Of a stretch of DNA of 64,000 nucleotides, positions 1-11,425 are shown piece by piece. Where the stretch lies: positions 39,756,576 through 39,820,575 of the forward strand of contig NC_079134.1 in NCBI RefSeq assembly GCF_945859705.1, given 5' to 3'. How positions within the stretch are numbered: position 1 is the first letter of the stretch; the number at the start of each line of letters is the position of its first letter. This stretch comes from Episyrphus balteatus. Its lineage: Eukaryota > Arthropoda > Insecta > Diptera > Syrphidae. A model generated the notes under the pieces. It was not told where the DNA came from, made no database searches, and saw nothing but the letters and a program-made list of their open reading frames with translations. The position numbers were made by a program, and so were the translations under genes.

Positions 1-488
1 GAATGCGCTCAGCCAGGAACTGCAGGAACATCAAGATAAGCCTTCCCGATGGAACACAAATTTCAGCAAAAAGTTACGTCAAATATCTGGGAATACAATT
101 CGATGAGAAGAACCGAAAAAAAGCCAATTTCGCTTTTCATCGCATTCATCCGAAAAGGACTTAGCCAAAAGACAAAGCTTCTCCTGTATAAGCAATTCGT
201 CATGCCTATCATCACCTACTGTTCATGGTGACAAAATCCCATCTAAACAAGTTAGCAATCCCGGAGAGGAAGATCTTAAGGATCTGTACAGGCCTGCACT
301 ACGACAGGATACGCAGGAAACAAGTCAGAAACAAGAGACTGCATGAAGAAGCCAAAATTATAAAACTCGACGGATATCTTATCCAATCAAGCAGACTATG
401 TCTACAGAACCTGACTAACCCCTCAAATCCAATAAATAGGAAGAGTCATAAACCAGCTGTTAAGGTGCTTTCGACGATGTTATATTAA
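1..488 (+). pseudogene. Non-LTR retrotransposon RT C-terminal fragment, frameshifted
   Basis: Remnant of the reverse transcriptase of a jockey-like LINE, cut by the window start. Three pieces align in order with the end of such proteins. Frame 3 (3-164) reads SAKSYVKYLGIQFDEKN, the 'KYLG' motif at the end of the RT palm. Frame 1 (about 150-231) reads KTKLLLYKQFVMPIITYCSW, matching the usual 'K..LYK..I.P..TY....W' thumb segment. Frame 3 again (225-488) reads ERKILRICTGLHYDRIRR and runs to a stop at 486-488. The frame must change twice, so this is a dead copy. Assignment to the jockey group rests on motif resemblance only. Confidence 0.8.
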
Positions 489-947
489 GTCAACCGTTTT
501 GTTTAAGTGATATAATCGGACTCACTTCAGTTTCATAGACCAACCTGGAAGTACTTTAAGAACTTCCAAAATGCATTTTGAAGTAAAGAAAAGTGGTTTT
601 CGTCATGTCGTCCCTCTGTGTGTCTATTCGTCTATGAGTCCATCCATTATGAACATCGATCTAGGACCTAGGCCGATGTATAGATTTCCTCGAAACTTGG
701 TTCACATTATTTTTGCATAAGTCCTACCTTTTGAAATTTTTAAATATCTCCCATTAAACGTTTTCGAGTCATTGCAGTTTTTTTCGAAAACGGCTTAAAC
801 GACTCCGATTTAATTTAGTGTAGGTACGTAGTGTTCTTTGTGATTACAAATTTACGCTGGATCCCTAATCCAGACACTGTGCTCAAAAGATCTCAAATCT
901 AACTTTATCTAGCATAGATTAATGTTATCTGTTCCATTGTTCCATTA
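489..947. other. Intergenic, repeat-derived, no gene seen
   Basis: AT-rich sequence downstream of the LINE fragment. It holds a CT/GT-rich stretch near 609-645 of the kind often left by degraded transposons, and an imperfect palindrome near 654-678 around 'ctaggacctag'. No coding signal. Confidence 0.5.
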
Positions 948-1821
948 CACTGGTTAACAAAATTAAACTTTTTTTTTGTTGCCGAAACAAAAATATACTT
1001 TTCTGAAGGTTTTTGGTGTGCTGAGCTCGAATCCAAAGTAAAAAAAAAAAATCAATCAGCTCCCGTTTTTGAAATATTACCGTTAGAATATGCAGGACTT
1101 AGGACCTTATTCTTTTTTACCGACTTCCAAAAAGGAGGAGGTATTCAATTCACCTGTTTTTTTTTTTTTTTTTAATGTTTGTTACCTCATAACTTTGGAC
1201 TGAGTGAACCAATTTTGATAATTCTTTTCGTATTTAAAAGCTGGTGGCTGCAATGTGGTTCCATTTCAATTTCGTTCAGTTATAGACATAGGAAGTATTA
1301 GAAAAACCATAAAACCCATGGAAGTCGGTTTTGTTTTTTGATAAAAAAGATTACATATATATAAGGAAATTTTTTTGAATATATTAATTAACGGTTTTTG
1401 AAAGAACTATTTTTCACCTTTCAAGACCTGTTTAAATCTCTCCGATATCTTTTTTACTGCCCGAGATATCCTTAGTTGTTTGGCATATTATACATATCTT
1501 CCATAGAAATTTTTTAACCTTAAGTCGAACCCACTTACTTAATTTTAAGATATCTCGGATAGTAAAAAAGATATTAAAAAGATTTAAACAGGTATTGAAA
1601 GATGGAAAACAGACACCGTTACTAAATTTGCTCAAACAGTATATAAAAGAATAAGGTCCGAAGTACTAAAAAAAAAACGTTTTTTTTTTGCATTTTCTAA
1701 CGGTAATATTTCAAAAACGGCAGCTGATTAGTTTTTCTGACTTCAGATTCAAGTTCAGCACACCGAAAACCTTCAAAAAAGTATATGTTTGTTTCGGCAA
1801 CAAAACCCTTGTAAACCAGTG
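948..1821. mobile_element. Palindromic DNA element, family A copy 1 (TTA target site)
   Basis: The left arm (948-1112) and right arm (about 1650-1821) are diverged reverse complements: both carry the CACTGGTTaACA-type end, then 'gttgccgaaacaaa', 'gaaggtttt.ggtgtgctga' and 'gaaatattaccgttag'. A second inverted pair lies inside (about 1426-1480 and 1543-1600, 'aagatatctcgga'), so the element is nearly one long hairpin. The bases TTA flank both ends (945-947, 1822-1824). Ends CACTG plus a 3-bp TTA duplication fit a CACTA- or Harbinger-like non-autonomous element, and I cannot decide between them. A related copy lies at 58886-60076. A MITE (1119-1329) sits inside. Confidence 0.75.
1119..1329. mobile_element. 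Short inverted-repeat element, family E copy 1 (GACTTCC ends)
   Basis: About 211 bp bounded by ACCGACTTCC (1119-1128) and its reverse complement GGAAGTCGGT (1320-1329). The left end continues into 'aaaaaggaggaggt' and a T-run. It is nested in family A copy 1. A partial second copy without the ends lies inverted at about 48455-48590, which supports dispersal. The superfamily is not evident; a target duplication is hidden by T-rich flanks. Confidence 0.6.
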
Positions 1822-1824
1822 TTA

Positions 1825-3959
1825 ACACCAATTAAAGTTATATGTTAACATTCTTACTAATTTGTAGGTACATGGAATTCCATGCATTTTTAAATATCCG
1901 TTTATATAAAATAGTTTGTTTTTTTTTTCTTCTAGTATGCAGCCTCCACACAAAATTAAAAAAAAAACTTACACTCCTTGACTAATTAACTATTTTCTAA
2001 GCAAATAAATGTTCTATAATTTAACTTTGTTCAAACATCACTTTGCAACTTTAATCAGTTGTATTGTCACGTATTTCCATGATTATGGGCTTTTTTTTCA
2101 TTCAACTTCCCTTGTTCGTTTGTATAAAAACAATTGCTTTAGTTGAGCACTTAACCGAATGATTAAGATAATTCATTCTCTGGTTCTTCTTTGCAATAAT
2201 TCCCCCTTCACTGCTAGAGAATAGAGGTAGGAATTTCCTTCATAGACACCATTATCGCAGAGTGAAGAATTGTAATTTATAAAATATTTCCATCACATAT
2301 TTTGAAAATGAGATACAACTCAAGAAAAGGCTAAAGTCCTTAATGAAAACGAAAGATGACAGGACTTTTGTATTGAATTCTTAACTCTCCAAGATTGTAT
2401 ATATGGATAACTCTGGTAGCGGACATTCGACTTGGTTATTTTTAATAAGGGAGACAAGAGCAAAAAAAAAGGTGGAAAAAAAAAGAGGAAAGTTTTTTTT
2501 TTTGCCTCCTGAAGTTATTGTAAGAAAAATTAAATTAATGAGCATAGAAAGGATATCGAAGTAGATAAAGTTTTTTGCTTTCTTATTAGAAAAACAGGGA
2601 GTGACAGATTCTCCTCCTATCTCTGCAGTACTACGAGATGTTGGTTTGAGGTAATTATTATTCAGTTTGTATGAGAGTTTCGAGTGACATTTTTTTAATT
2701 AAATAAAATAAAAAAAAAATTGTTTATTGAAGTCAATACCATTTATATTGAAATAAATTAAATAACTTTGGAATATTCATGACTTTTATTGAGTATTCAT
2801 AAGAGACTCACCATAATAATCGCTGCTTGAGGTTTATATTATTCATCTAAATGTACCTGGCATAAAAATGGTTGGGTGTCATTGGAAAAACTAATTAATC
2901 TCGACAGTTTGCCAAATGTTTATCATTCGAAATCAGAATCAGAAATTGTTTTAAAGTATATTAAATTTATTTGTTATAGTTTGCATGACCTTGTTTTAGA
3001 ATTATTTTACTGAGTGCATAATGGTTGGAATATTTTTATTTGAGTGATTGATCAGTAATCGATAATTACATCATATTAACATTACTTGAAATTCAGATAT
3101 TTCAATACAATTAATTAATTAAGTCTTGACTTTTTGCAAATTCCTATAAGTTAAGTAAATAACTGAAGCTCGATTTCAACTATGATTAACTTAGAATAAA
3201 AAGTTTGCCTATTCTATTGAAATACATATGTATTTTTTTTTTTGACTTTGAAATTCCTGGCAAGCTTCTAAAAAAAACACGAACCCTAGAGTCATGTCAG
3301 GAGAAAAATCATTGAGAAAAAAATGTGACTTACAAAGTATTATTTTACAATGTTGCTCTATCAAAACAAAACATAATAATAATAAATCAAAAATTATATA
3401 AAAAATTGTAAGTGATATAACTTTAAGTTAATACTTCATTTATTTACAAATTAAATGTCGTGTAGCCTGCAATTCTACTTGGATCTTTAATTAACTTAAG
3501 AAAACAAGTTGCATCTTATTTAAATCTAATACACTGACGAAAATAACAACGTGTGACTTATATTTTTCGTAAATATTTTCAACCCAGAAAGCTCGAAAAT
3601 TATATCTTAATAAAATGCACGACTGGATTCGCGCGTACTTGCTCTAATGGTAAAAGTTACTCTTATGTTATATCTTTTTATTGAACAAAATTAGGAAAAT
3701 TTTGATATTTTTGAGGAATTTCATAAGTAGTGAATAAAAATCTGTTTTTATAACTGACTAAACATGATCTTTTACACAAAACCAAGTATGTCATTCCATT
3801 TGATTTCGTGTATAAAGGTATAAAAAGAATTTTTAGAAAAAAAATTCGAAAAAAGTTAGAGCCGTTTAAAAAAAAAAAAGTCATTTGTGCAATTCACACG
3901 TGGCAGAAGTGAAACCTTAAAAAAAAATTTTCTTGCAAAAAATAAGAAAAAAATCTACT
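1825..3959. other. AT-rich intergenic sequence, nothing recognised
   Basis: About 2.1 kb of low-complexity AT-rich DNA with many A/T homopolymers. Short open frames here have no coding character. No terminal repeat, RNA gene or conserved motif was recognised. Confidence 0.5.
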
Positions 3960-5110
3960 TATTTTTTATTCTATCTCCTTTAAATACATGTTTTATATAT
4001 GACAACCTATATTAATTTTATATTATCTGAAAGCTTATTGTTTTAGCTCAAAATATTTATATCGTCCATGTCTATACAACATCTACAAAAAGAGCTTATT
4101 TTTTTCAAATTAAATCACTTTTCATCAAAAAAAAGTAAAAAAATCAATCTTTTTTCTCTTTTAACACCATTAAATATACTTTTTTAAATGACATTCTATA
4201 GTAAATTTTATATCATCTGAAAGGTTATTTCACCTTTTATATGCCTAGAAAAAAATAAGAATTTTTTAAAGCCAACTATGTCGAAATTTCAAGCTGAGAT
4301 TAAGGTACTTCCTACAATGGTCATCGTCAACAGGTGTTTTAAGGTATTTTTCAAGTTTTTCAATTTAAGATTGTGTAACTTGTAGAGCTCGTACAGTTAA
4401 TTGTGATATATCAAATTAAAGGTTATGTTATCAGCATGCGTATTAAAGTTAAAACAAATTTGTATGTGCACTAAATCAAAAGATATAACGTGTGTAGAAA
4501 AAGAACATCTTTTTAACGTTATCTCAGAATTTTAAATATGAAATTAATTGACATATTGTTCATTTATAGTTTATTTAATTACCTATCTACAGTACAAATT
4601 TCATTCATCTATCTATTAAAACAAAAAAGTTATAACAAGTTGAATGTTCGTGTCGCGTTTTCGTTTCATCTTGTTTCAAATCACTACGATACTAAAGAAG
4701 TTTTCACTTACATAATAATTTTTTTAAAAAATTTCAAACTTTTTCAAAAAAAAGTTAGTATGCCATTTTGAAGAATAAATATTACAAATAAAAAAATATT
4801 TTAAAAGTTGGCTCAAAAATTTTAATCAAAATCGTTAGAGCCGTTTTAAAAAAAAAATTAACTTTCCTATTTCTGTTATATTTGGTCATAAAAAAAAATC
4901 AATTTCCCCTATAAAGAATCACCCAAAACTGCTAGCTACCATTTTTGAAGAAAATCACTTCACTCGTTTAGGCTGTAGCACGAGGTATATACAGACAGAC
5001 AGACAGAATTGCCAGACCCACTTTTTTGACATTCTTCATCATCGTAATGTCATTTAAAATTGTTATCTCGAGTTCGATTTCTTTTACGAATTCTAAACTT
5101 GCCCTATAGG
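3960..5110 (+). mobile_element. Dispersed repeat family B, copy 1 (fragment)
   Basis: Shares long blocks with the element at 36233-38134 in opposite orientation. 4000-4130 ('tatctgaaagcttat', 'gctcaaaatat') and 4200-4320 (ending 'gagattaaggtacttcc') match about 37960-37650 reversed. 4370-4640 ('gtgtaacttgtagagc', 'ttatctcagaatttt') matches the starts of copies at 25.3 and 41.8 kb. The 3' part carries four GACA repeats (about 4990-5005) followed by 'cccacttttttgacattct', a tail that differs from the other copies. No terminal inverted repeat remains, and no protein is encoded. Confidence 0.6.
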
Positions 5111-5405
5111 CAGTACATACATTGCAAGTAAAAAATGTTTATGGATGATTTTGTAACTTGAAAACCAAGTTAAATTTAAAAATTTTTATCAAGTCACTTT
5201 TTGTAGAAAATTAAATTTTCTATCGATATGCATCGTTTTATAAATTAAAAAAAAAATGAAATAATTTAAAAAATTTAAGAAAAACTATTCAAAAAACGAG
5301 CATTTATTGGTATTCAAAATGTGGAAGAGCAAAGAAGATCCATCTTCTTTTATGAAAATGATCACAAAAATTGAATGTGTGTATAATTTATAAAAGGATG
5401 CATAT

Positions 5406-6781
5406 TAGGGTGGGTCAAAATACAATTTTTTGGATTTTCAAAAAGGCTCAGCGATTAAAAGGTGCTAAATGGTTCGGTTAGCTTATAAGTAAAATTTCAT
5501 TTCATTATTTTAAGCCTAAGTGCCTCCGTTACACTGAGGGAAAAGCCAATATAAAACAACGTGAAATCAATGAAAACCACATTGATGTAACTATTATTCG
5601 GAATGATTTTGCGTTGAAGATGGACATTTTAAAATCAACGTGGCAAATAGGTTAATTTTTGATGGTTTCGTATCTTAAAGTCACATAAATCAAAGTAGTT
5701 CAACTTTGAAACAACGACGTTTCAACTTCAATTTATTTTTTCCCTCAGTGTAGTTTTGGTCAATTTTCTAAAAAAATGATTTAATTAGGAAAAAATATTA
5801 TTACAAATCAACTGTTATACCTACAACAACATGTTTTAACTTTTAGTTGAGCCCAAATAAAGCTGTTTTATAAAACAGTTTTGGAAAAATTAATTTTCAA
5901 AATCAAAATTTTGAAAAAAATGTTTAAATTTGCGAACTAATTTTTTTTTCAAAATTTTATGTGATTAAGTACTATTTAAGTTTTCAAAATTCAATGCTCT
6001 TATTTGTTTTCAAGCAAAAACAGAAAACCGGATGCAAAAATGTTTTGTCGTTTTTGAGAAATTAAAAAAAAACTAAAACTACATTTTTCTAAGACTTGTT
6101 AATTAATTTATGAAACATTATATGTTTCTTTTATTATTTTTAAGGGGATACCACGCCTCCAAAGCAGAAAATCTGAAGTTTGAATATGTTTCCTTTGCAT
6201 TGACTACAATTCTACCAAGTTTCAAGATTTTAGGGTATTCAGAAGTATACTTTTTAATAATTGATATTAATTCTACCAAAATGGGCGGTTACCATGCCCC
6301 CTGAATGTAAAATCTCAATTTTTTTATTTTTTTCTTTGTATGTACTTCAAGATCCATGCCAATAACAAGTTTCTATGAAAACTAGAAGTTTGCCATAATT
6401 TTTATCATTTGTTAGTTAGTATGTTAGTGAGTAAATCAGCTACTCTTTTTGCGATTTTTTAAAGTCTTTTTCTCAGAAACTACTTATCCTACGTAGCTGA
6501 AAATTTTTGAGGACTATGTTAACAAATAAAACGAGTTTGAAATGTTTGACATTATTGAAACAAAAGCTAGAATGGTTCGAAAGCGGCTTGAGTTGTTTTC
6601 TAATGGTGTAGGACCAAAGTTCATAGAGAACTTGGCTGGGCAACCGGAGGCAGAAGATAAAGTCTGATTATAACCAAACTTTATATTATTGTTCTATTTA
6701 CAGTTTGGCACCTTTTCATCACTGTGCCCGTAAAAAAAATCAGTAAAAAAAATGTCTCCATACATTTGTGACCCAGCCTAA
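5406..6781. mobile_element. Non-autonomous hAT-like element, ~1.4 kb
   Basis: Begins TAGGGTGGGTCA at 5406 and ends TGACCCAGCCTAA at 6781, flanked by the 8-bp direct repeat ATGCATAT (5398-5405, 6782-6789). An 8-bp duplication with T at position 2 and A at position 7, and a TAGNG-type terminus, are hAT hallmarks. The ends resemble those of the palindromic family at 12306, but the interior differs. About 5755-6095 matches 63590-63960, so the interior is dispersed too. No transposase frame is present. A TA-flanked MITE (5532-5750) is nested inside. An internal stretch (about 6140-6310) has 'taccacgcctcc' and 'taccatgccccc' words. Confidence 0.7.
5532..5750. mobile_element. Tc1/mariner-type MITE, CACTGAGGGAAA ends
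   Basis: 219 bp bounded by CACTGAGGGAAA and its reverse complement TTTCCCTCAGTG, flanked on both sides by TA (5530-5531, 5751-5752). The interior has no open frame. Size, TIR and TA target site are those of a Tc1/mariner MITE. It lies inside the 5406-6781 element. Confidence 0.7.
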
Positions 6782-6868
6782 ATGCATATCGATATAGGAA
6801 ATTTAATTTTCTAAAAAAAAATTACTTAATAAAAATTTTCAAATTCGGCTTGCTTTTTAAGTTATCGA

Positions 6869-8440
6869 TAAAAACTCGAAAAGTAACAAAAAGAGTCTAA
6901 TTTTTTTATCGTTACAAAAATGGTCATATCTTAATGACTTATCCATATAGATATTTAAGAAAAGTTATCTTGTAATCTTTGTCAGAAATAAGACTACACA
7001 ACACATACAAACATTAAGAACAACGAGGAGTCCAAAGATTTTTAATTTCTCTTGGATTAAGAAATATCGGGTTTGGTGTCCAATATTTTTTTGTAAACTA
7101 GTGTTATTAAGAACAATTTTTTTCAATTACTTCTATATATATTCTTGTTTTTCGAAATGATGCTACGTAAATAAGCAGATTTTTTTGCACAAAAATAGCC
7201 CAAATTTAAAAAATAAATTAATTTTTCAACTATGTAAATCGTCCTTATTTTACCTTGGTAAAGCGTATCTTTTAAATAATTTTTTTTGTTTTTGTAGGTT
7301 CATCTAGTACGGAATGGGCTTACAAGACTAATGACACATACAATGTAATCGGTGTTACCTTAAGCCATCGTCGAAGTAAAGTGTCATCAAAAGCCTTGTT
7401 TAAGTAACCACATAAGAGGTTTCGTTAAAAAAAATATCCTATTAAAAACTTGAAGCAAATATTAATCCACAATATAGATTCAACCTCCTTCTAAAGATAA
7501 AGAGGTGCTGCTTTAAGATCTCAAATTATAGCCTAATGAAAAAATAGCAAAAAAAAAAACTCAAGTCCAGAAGATAATGACCGTCTTGATGATGCCCTAT
7601 GATAGAGATGACGAAGATGATTATGACGATGATGATGACAATGGCGAGTACGACAACAACGACGGACGGACAAAGATCTTGCTTATAGAATAGTGATGAT
7701 GTGGTGTGTCCTTATAGTTTGTTGTACTACGAACAAGTTTATAGCACCTTTGTAGACTTTTATGCCCATATGGCCATCTGAATGAACGTAGGTGCCCAGT
7801 ATACGTAAAAAAAAGTGCAAAGTTAAAAAACCAAAAAAAAAAAAAACTAAAGCATGCAACTGCCATAATACACGCTCTTTTGTACGGCCATTTGCGCTCG
7901 CGCTAACTCGAGTTACATTATAAAGCTTCAACGAGTTGTGCTGTGCGCGACAACAAGACAATTTAGGTACAGGGATAACACATTGAAAGAGCCACCAGAA
8001 AATCATCCAATTTCTTGCATGCTCAAGTATATCACGTTTTTCGATGATCGCTTAGGTATATACGACGAAGATTTTAACAAAAAAAATGAGAATAAAAAAA
8101 AAAAAATGTGAAGAAAACAGCTTTTGTGATGAAATAAGGGAACGAGTGGGAAAACATTACAAAAAAAAAAAAATTCTTGCACAAAACAACTAATTCGAGT
8201 TTTACTTGTCAAAATACTTCAGAATTAAAATAAAACAATTAAATAATACGATAGTATTAAAAATTTGTTCATTAATTTTTTCTTTTTTTTCAATATTTAT
8301 CTCACTCTACATAGACCAGAAAATAAGCTGGATGTCATTCAGTCTATACGTTTTAGAAGCAATTTTTGGATGTTCGAAACAGATGAGGGGCCGATTTGCC
8401 AACACAAATTTACCATTTCTACCTTAACATTCCGTACAGC
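6869..8440. other. Intergenic, with GAT-rich tract; no gene seen
   Basis: AT-rich DNA. A degenerate GAT/GAC tract covers about 7608-7675. A sequence ending 'aaactagtg|tta' at 7103 resembles the right end of family A, but no left end was found. Open frames around 7620-8210 are driven by poly-A/T and the GAT tract and look non-coding. Confidence 0.45.
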
Positions 8441-8828
8441 TGGGGTTCGGAGACCCAGTTAAACTAAACGAATGCCCAAGTATAACATTGATAGGCTAAA
8501 GGATCTCGCCCCCCGCGAATAACTACGAACCACTTTTCTCAAAAAATTAAGCCAAATCCTTCGAAAACCGTAGAGTGCTGTGGAAAATGAAACCGAACGA
8601 AGACTACTAAAAGCTCGGATAGAAGTGGACAATGACAAGGGAGAACCAAGCTCGAATCTAAGTACAAAATAAAGAAGACGAAGGTTCATTGCGATGTGCA
8701 TCAAATATTTGGGTTAGAAGCTGAAGAGGCCTATAACAGGTGAGACGTCAGAACCGTCTATAGAATGACCAAGGACCTTACAAGTGTTCACAACTTAAAA
8801 AATAATCTCGTTAATAGAAATAGATAGA
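8441..8828 (+). pseudogene. Decayed non-LTR element: linker before the RT domain
   Basis: Broken coding sequence resembling the spacer between endonuclease and reverse transcriptase of RTE/CR1-like LINEs. One frame gives PKYNIDRLKDL near 8475, the typical 'K(Y/F)d..kL' start of this spacer. At 8743-8778 another frame gives VRTVYRMTKDLTS followed by VHNLKNNLVN, matching the segment just before the RT. Stops (for example near 8461, 8521 and 8739) and a frame change show it is dead. The RT proper is missing. The identification is from memory of the family pattern. Confidence 0.55.
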
Positions 8829-8917
8829 TGGAAGTAGAGCCATGCAATTTCTAGGAATCTAATATACTCGTACCTGTATAACTTATTTAGGGTGATCAGT
8901 GCTTTAAGGCGCAGTAA

Positions 8918-9115
8918 TTACAATCCAATGTGGATTTGGGTCTCAACCAACAAGCTTTTCCAGCTGCTTCTAGTTGCACACGTCAAATTGATTGAGGTTC
9001 CCTTCCACTTGAGTGAGCCATATAAGACGATGTCTTCGTCCAATACACCATCCCTCTAGGTTGGAGTCGGAAACTTTACGGGCTGGAGCATTGTTGCCCA
9101 TGATCTAGCCACCTC
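8918..9115 (-). pseudogene. C-terminal end of a non-LTR reverse transcriptase, frameshifted
   Basis: On the minus strand, one frame gives RRHRLIWLTQVEGNLNQF and another gives SSWKSLLVETQIHIGL followed directly by a stop (complement 8918-8920). This 'R...W..Q(V/I)E.DL' then 'R..W...L.E...H.GL-stop' arrangement is the usual carboxyl end of RTE-type LINE proteins in insects. A frameshift and an internal stop mark it as a pseudogene. It faces the remnant at 8441-8828 tail to tail, so the two are either separate insertions or one rearranged copy. Confidence 0.65.
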
Positions 9116-10116
9116 AGTCGCTACATTTTTAAAAAAGAAATAATGCGGACATGTCTCGGGAAAAAGTAGAATTGCGTTGCCTGTTATAATTTGTTGCTGG
9201 ATTTGTGAAATCAAAAAAAAAAAAAAACAAATTTACTCGATTTTTTGAAACACTTTAAAGGAAAAAACGAGATTTTAAGCTTTATAAAACGGCTTATTTG
9301 TTATTGTAAAATAAAAAATAATGTATTAACAAATTTTAAAAACTTTTAAATCAAGTCCAGAAATAACGTTCAAAATTTCAAAAAGATTTGTGCTGTAGTT
9401 TTGAGGGATACCAATTGAAGTAAAAAAACAAACTTTGTGAATTTCCTTCCAATCGACTTAAAATTTTGACACAGTATTTTAATGCATTCAGTTTTTCAAA
9501 TATTTAGACCTTAGACTACCTTAGAACTATCCAAATTAAAAGGGTGTTCTTTAGAATTGGAAAGTTGGATTTTATACCTAAATCAAGTTTTACTCTAATC
9601 CCGCTTTCTCAAATAATATTCATCTTTTCATAAAATGGATTAAACATTTTTTTTTTGAGTGGTCGTTTTTGGGTCTCATTTTATTCGTTTTCGGGTCTCA
9701 TTTTATTCACCATTATACAACACTTTAAAAAAAAATGTGTCATATCTAAATAAATACAAAATAGAGCACGTATACATGTAAATTATATGGGCAACGTGTA
9801 AATAATGTAAATTTCAACTCTGGGCGAACACGACCAAATCAAAATTAGATAAAACTTGGACTCAAAAATTGAACACAGTCTTCATCTTCTCTGTCAGTGT
9901 GAATAAATAGCAGAAAAATAAAATCCATTCAATTAAGAATCCAAAACTTAAAAATATTTCCCCAGCCACGTAAATGTATGCTTATTTTAAAGCGGTGTTA
10001 AAAGTAAATAAATGGTTATTTTGTTTCAAATACAGTTTTTTCTAAAGCATTTTCAAAAAAAAAATTTATAAAGAGAATAATTAAAATCTATTTACAAAAA
10101 TATTCTTTAAAAAGAA
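9116..10116. other. AT-rich spacer with a small tandem duplication
   Basis: No gene recognised. A 22-bp unit containing 'gggtctcattttatt' occurs twice in tandem (9664-9685 and 9686-9707) with one difference. The rest is A/T-rich and unremarkable. Confidence 0.5.
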
Positions 10117-10337
10117 TTGAGCGTTTTTACATTGTTTAAACTCAAATATCTAGGTTTCCTGTTAACTTATAATCTTAATTTGCGACCACATATAGAAGAA
10201 AAAGTCAGTAAGGCAAAAACTGCAATGAATCTTATGTGGCCTAAGTTATATTGTAACAAAAATGTTTACACTGCTTCTAAATTTAAGGTATTCAATGCAA
10301 CAATCAACTCTTTCCTCTGCTATGCTATCTAGGGTAA

Positions 10338-10838
10338 ATTAGGGCATTATGGCATACCTAAGCACAAACTCAAATAACTTTACTACGGACAACAATTTTT
10401 ACTTCAATAATTTTTTTTAATTAAATTTCATAAAAACGTAACATAAATAAATTATTGAAGAATAAAAATTCAAAGTTTTTAACAAAAAATAAATTAAATT
10501 AAAAATAGTCCAAAAAAAACTATATTGCCCTATATATGGCGAACCCCATTTACTTCGGATCCCTTTACTTTTTTTACGTATATTCGGCATTTCAGAAATA
10601 TGATTGTAAATAAGTTTCATAAAATTAACGTTAAATTGATGTTATTTTCAAATTTAAAAAAATGCAGAGACATAATGTAAGTTACTTTTGAAATTAGTTT
10701 TACATAAGGGCATTATGGCGCAGTCGGGTATAATGTAGCGCCATAATGCCCTTATTGCATCTGCGCCATATTGCAAAATATACACATATTCACAAAACTC
10801 CAAAAACTAAACACAATTCTTACTTGATTTAAATTTTT
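10338..10838. mobile_element. 501-bp insertion in the LINE, 5-bp GGTAA duplication
   Basis: Removing 10338-10838 together with one copy of GGTAA (10333-10337, 10839-10843) puts the flanking LINE frame back in register, so the insertion borders are well supported. The insert is AT-rich with no gene. It carries 'gggcattatggc' near its left end and again at 10708, and an inverted copy ending 'ccataatgccc' at 10750, forming a ~15-bp stem. The class is unknown; no clear terminal inverted repeat. Confidence 0.65.
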
Positions 10839-10925
10839 GGTAATACAAATTTGGAAAAATTTGAACGCCTGCAATGCTTTTTCTTCAAACGTATTTTTAA
10901 ACTCCCTACCTCAGTCCCCACATAT

Positions 10926-11425
10926 GGGGCATTTCACGTGAAACCGACAACGAAAAATGTAGTGGGTCTCTAAATTGTGTTCATATTTGGTATATGTATT
11001 CCTCTATCGATTCAAAATTCAAAATAAATCTGGAAGGATTTTTAATTTAAAGGCCTTATAGTGGAGTTATGGGCTTCTACAGTTATGGAAAACTTTGGGG
11101 ATGAGTTCATTTGAAATATATAAATTAATTAAAAAGGGGTAAATTATAAATTTTATTTGTTTTTGGTTTTGAAATATTACCATTAGAAAATGCAAAAAAA
11201 AATTTTTTTATAACGGTAATATGTGTATCTATTTCAAAAACGGAGCCTAGTTAAATATTACTGACTTTAAGACCTTCAGAAAAGAATTGCAATATCTTGA
11301 AGTTCTACCAAAAATTATTTGCAAAAAAAAACACGATAGTCTGCATCTAAAATTGAAAAAAATTTTAAGGTTGGTGGGTTTTGTTTTTCTTTTTGGACTT
11401 AATTGTTAAGCTTTTAGATGCAATT
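10926..11425. mobile_element. Second insertion in the LINE, contains a family A fragment
   Basis: LINE similarity stops at about 10925 and resumes at about 11431. The insert starts 'gggcatttcacgtgaaacc'. Its middle (about 11165-11285) has inverted copies of 'gaaatattacc.ttag' and 'accttcagaaaag', the interior of family A (948-1821). It may be composite. Exact ends and target duplication are not clear. Confidence 0.5.

Larger units (their letters stand above)
5157..6868. repeat. Palindrome arms split by a nested hAT-like element
   Basis: Left arm 5157-5235 and right arm 6783-6868 are diverged reverse complements sharing 'agaaaattaaatttt' and ending in 'atcgatatgcat'. Taking out 5406-6781 and one target duplication leaves the arms with a loop of about 170 bp. 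The right arm's 'atgcatat' is the target site of the inner element, so the palindrome is older than the insertion. Confidence 0.6.

Noticed and set aside
7080..7106. Possible right end of family A ('aaactagtg' followed by TTA)
   Set aside because: The adjoining interior does not match family A and no left end was found.
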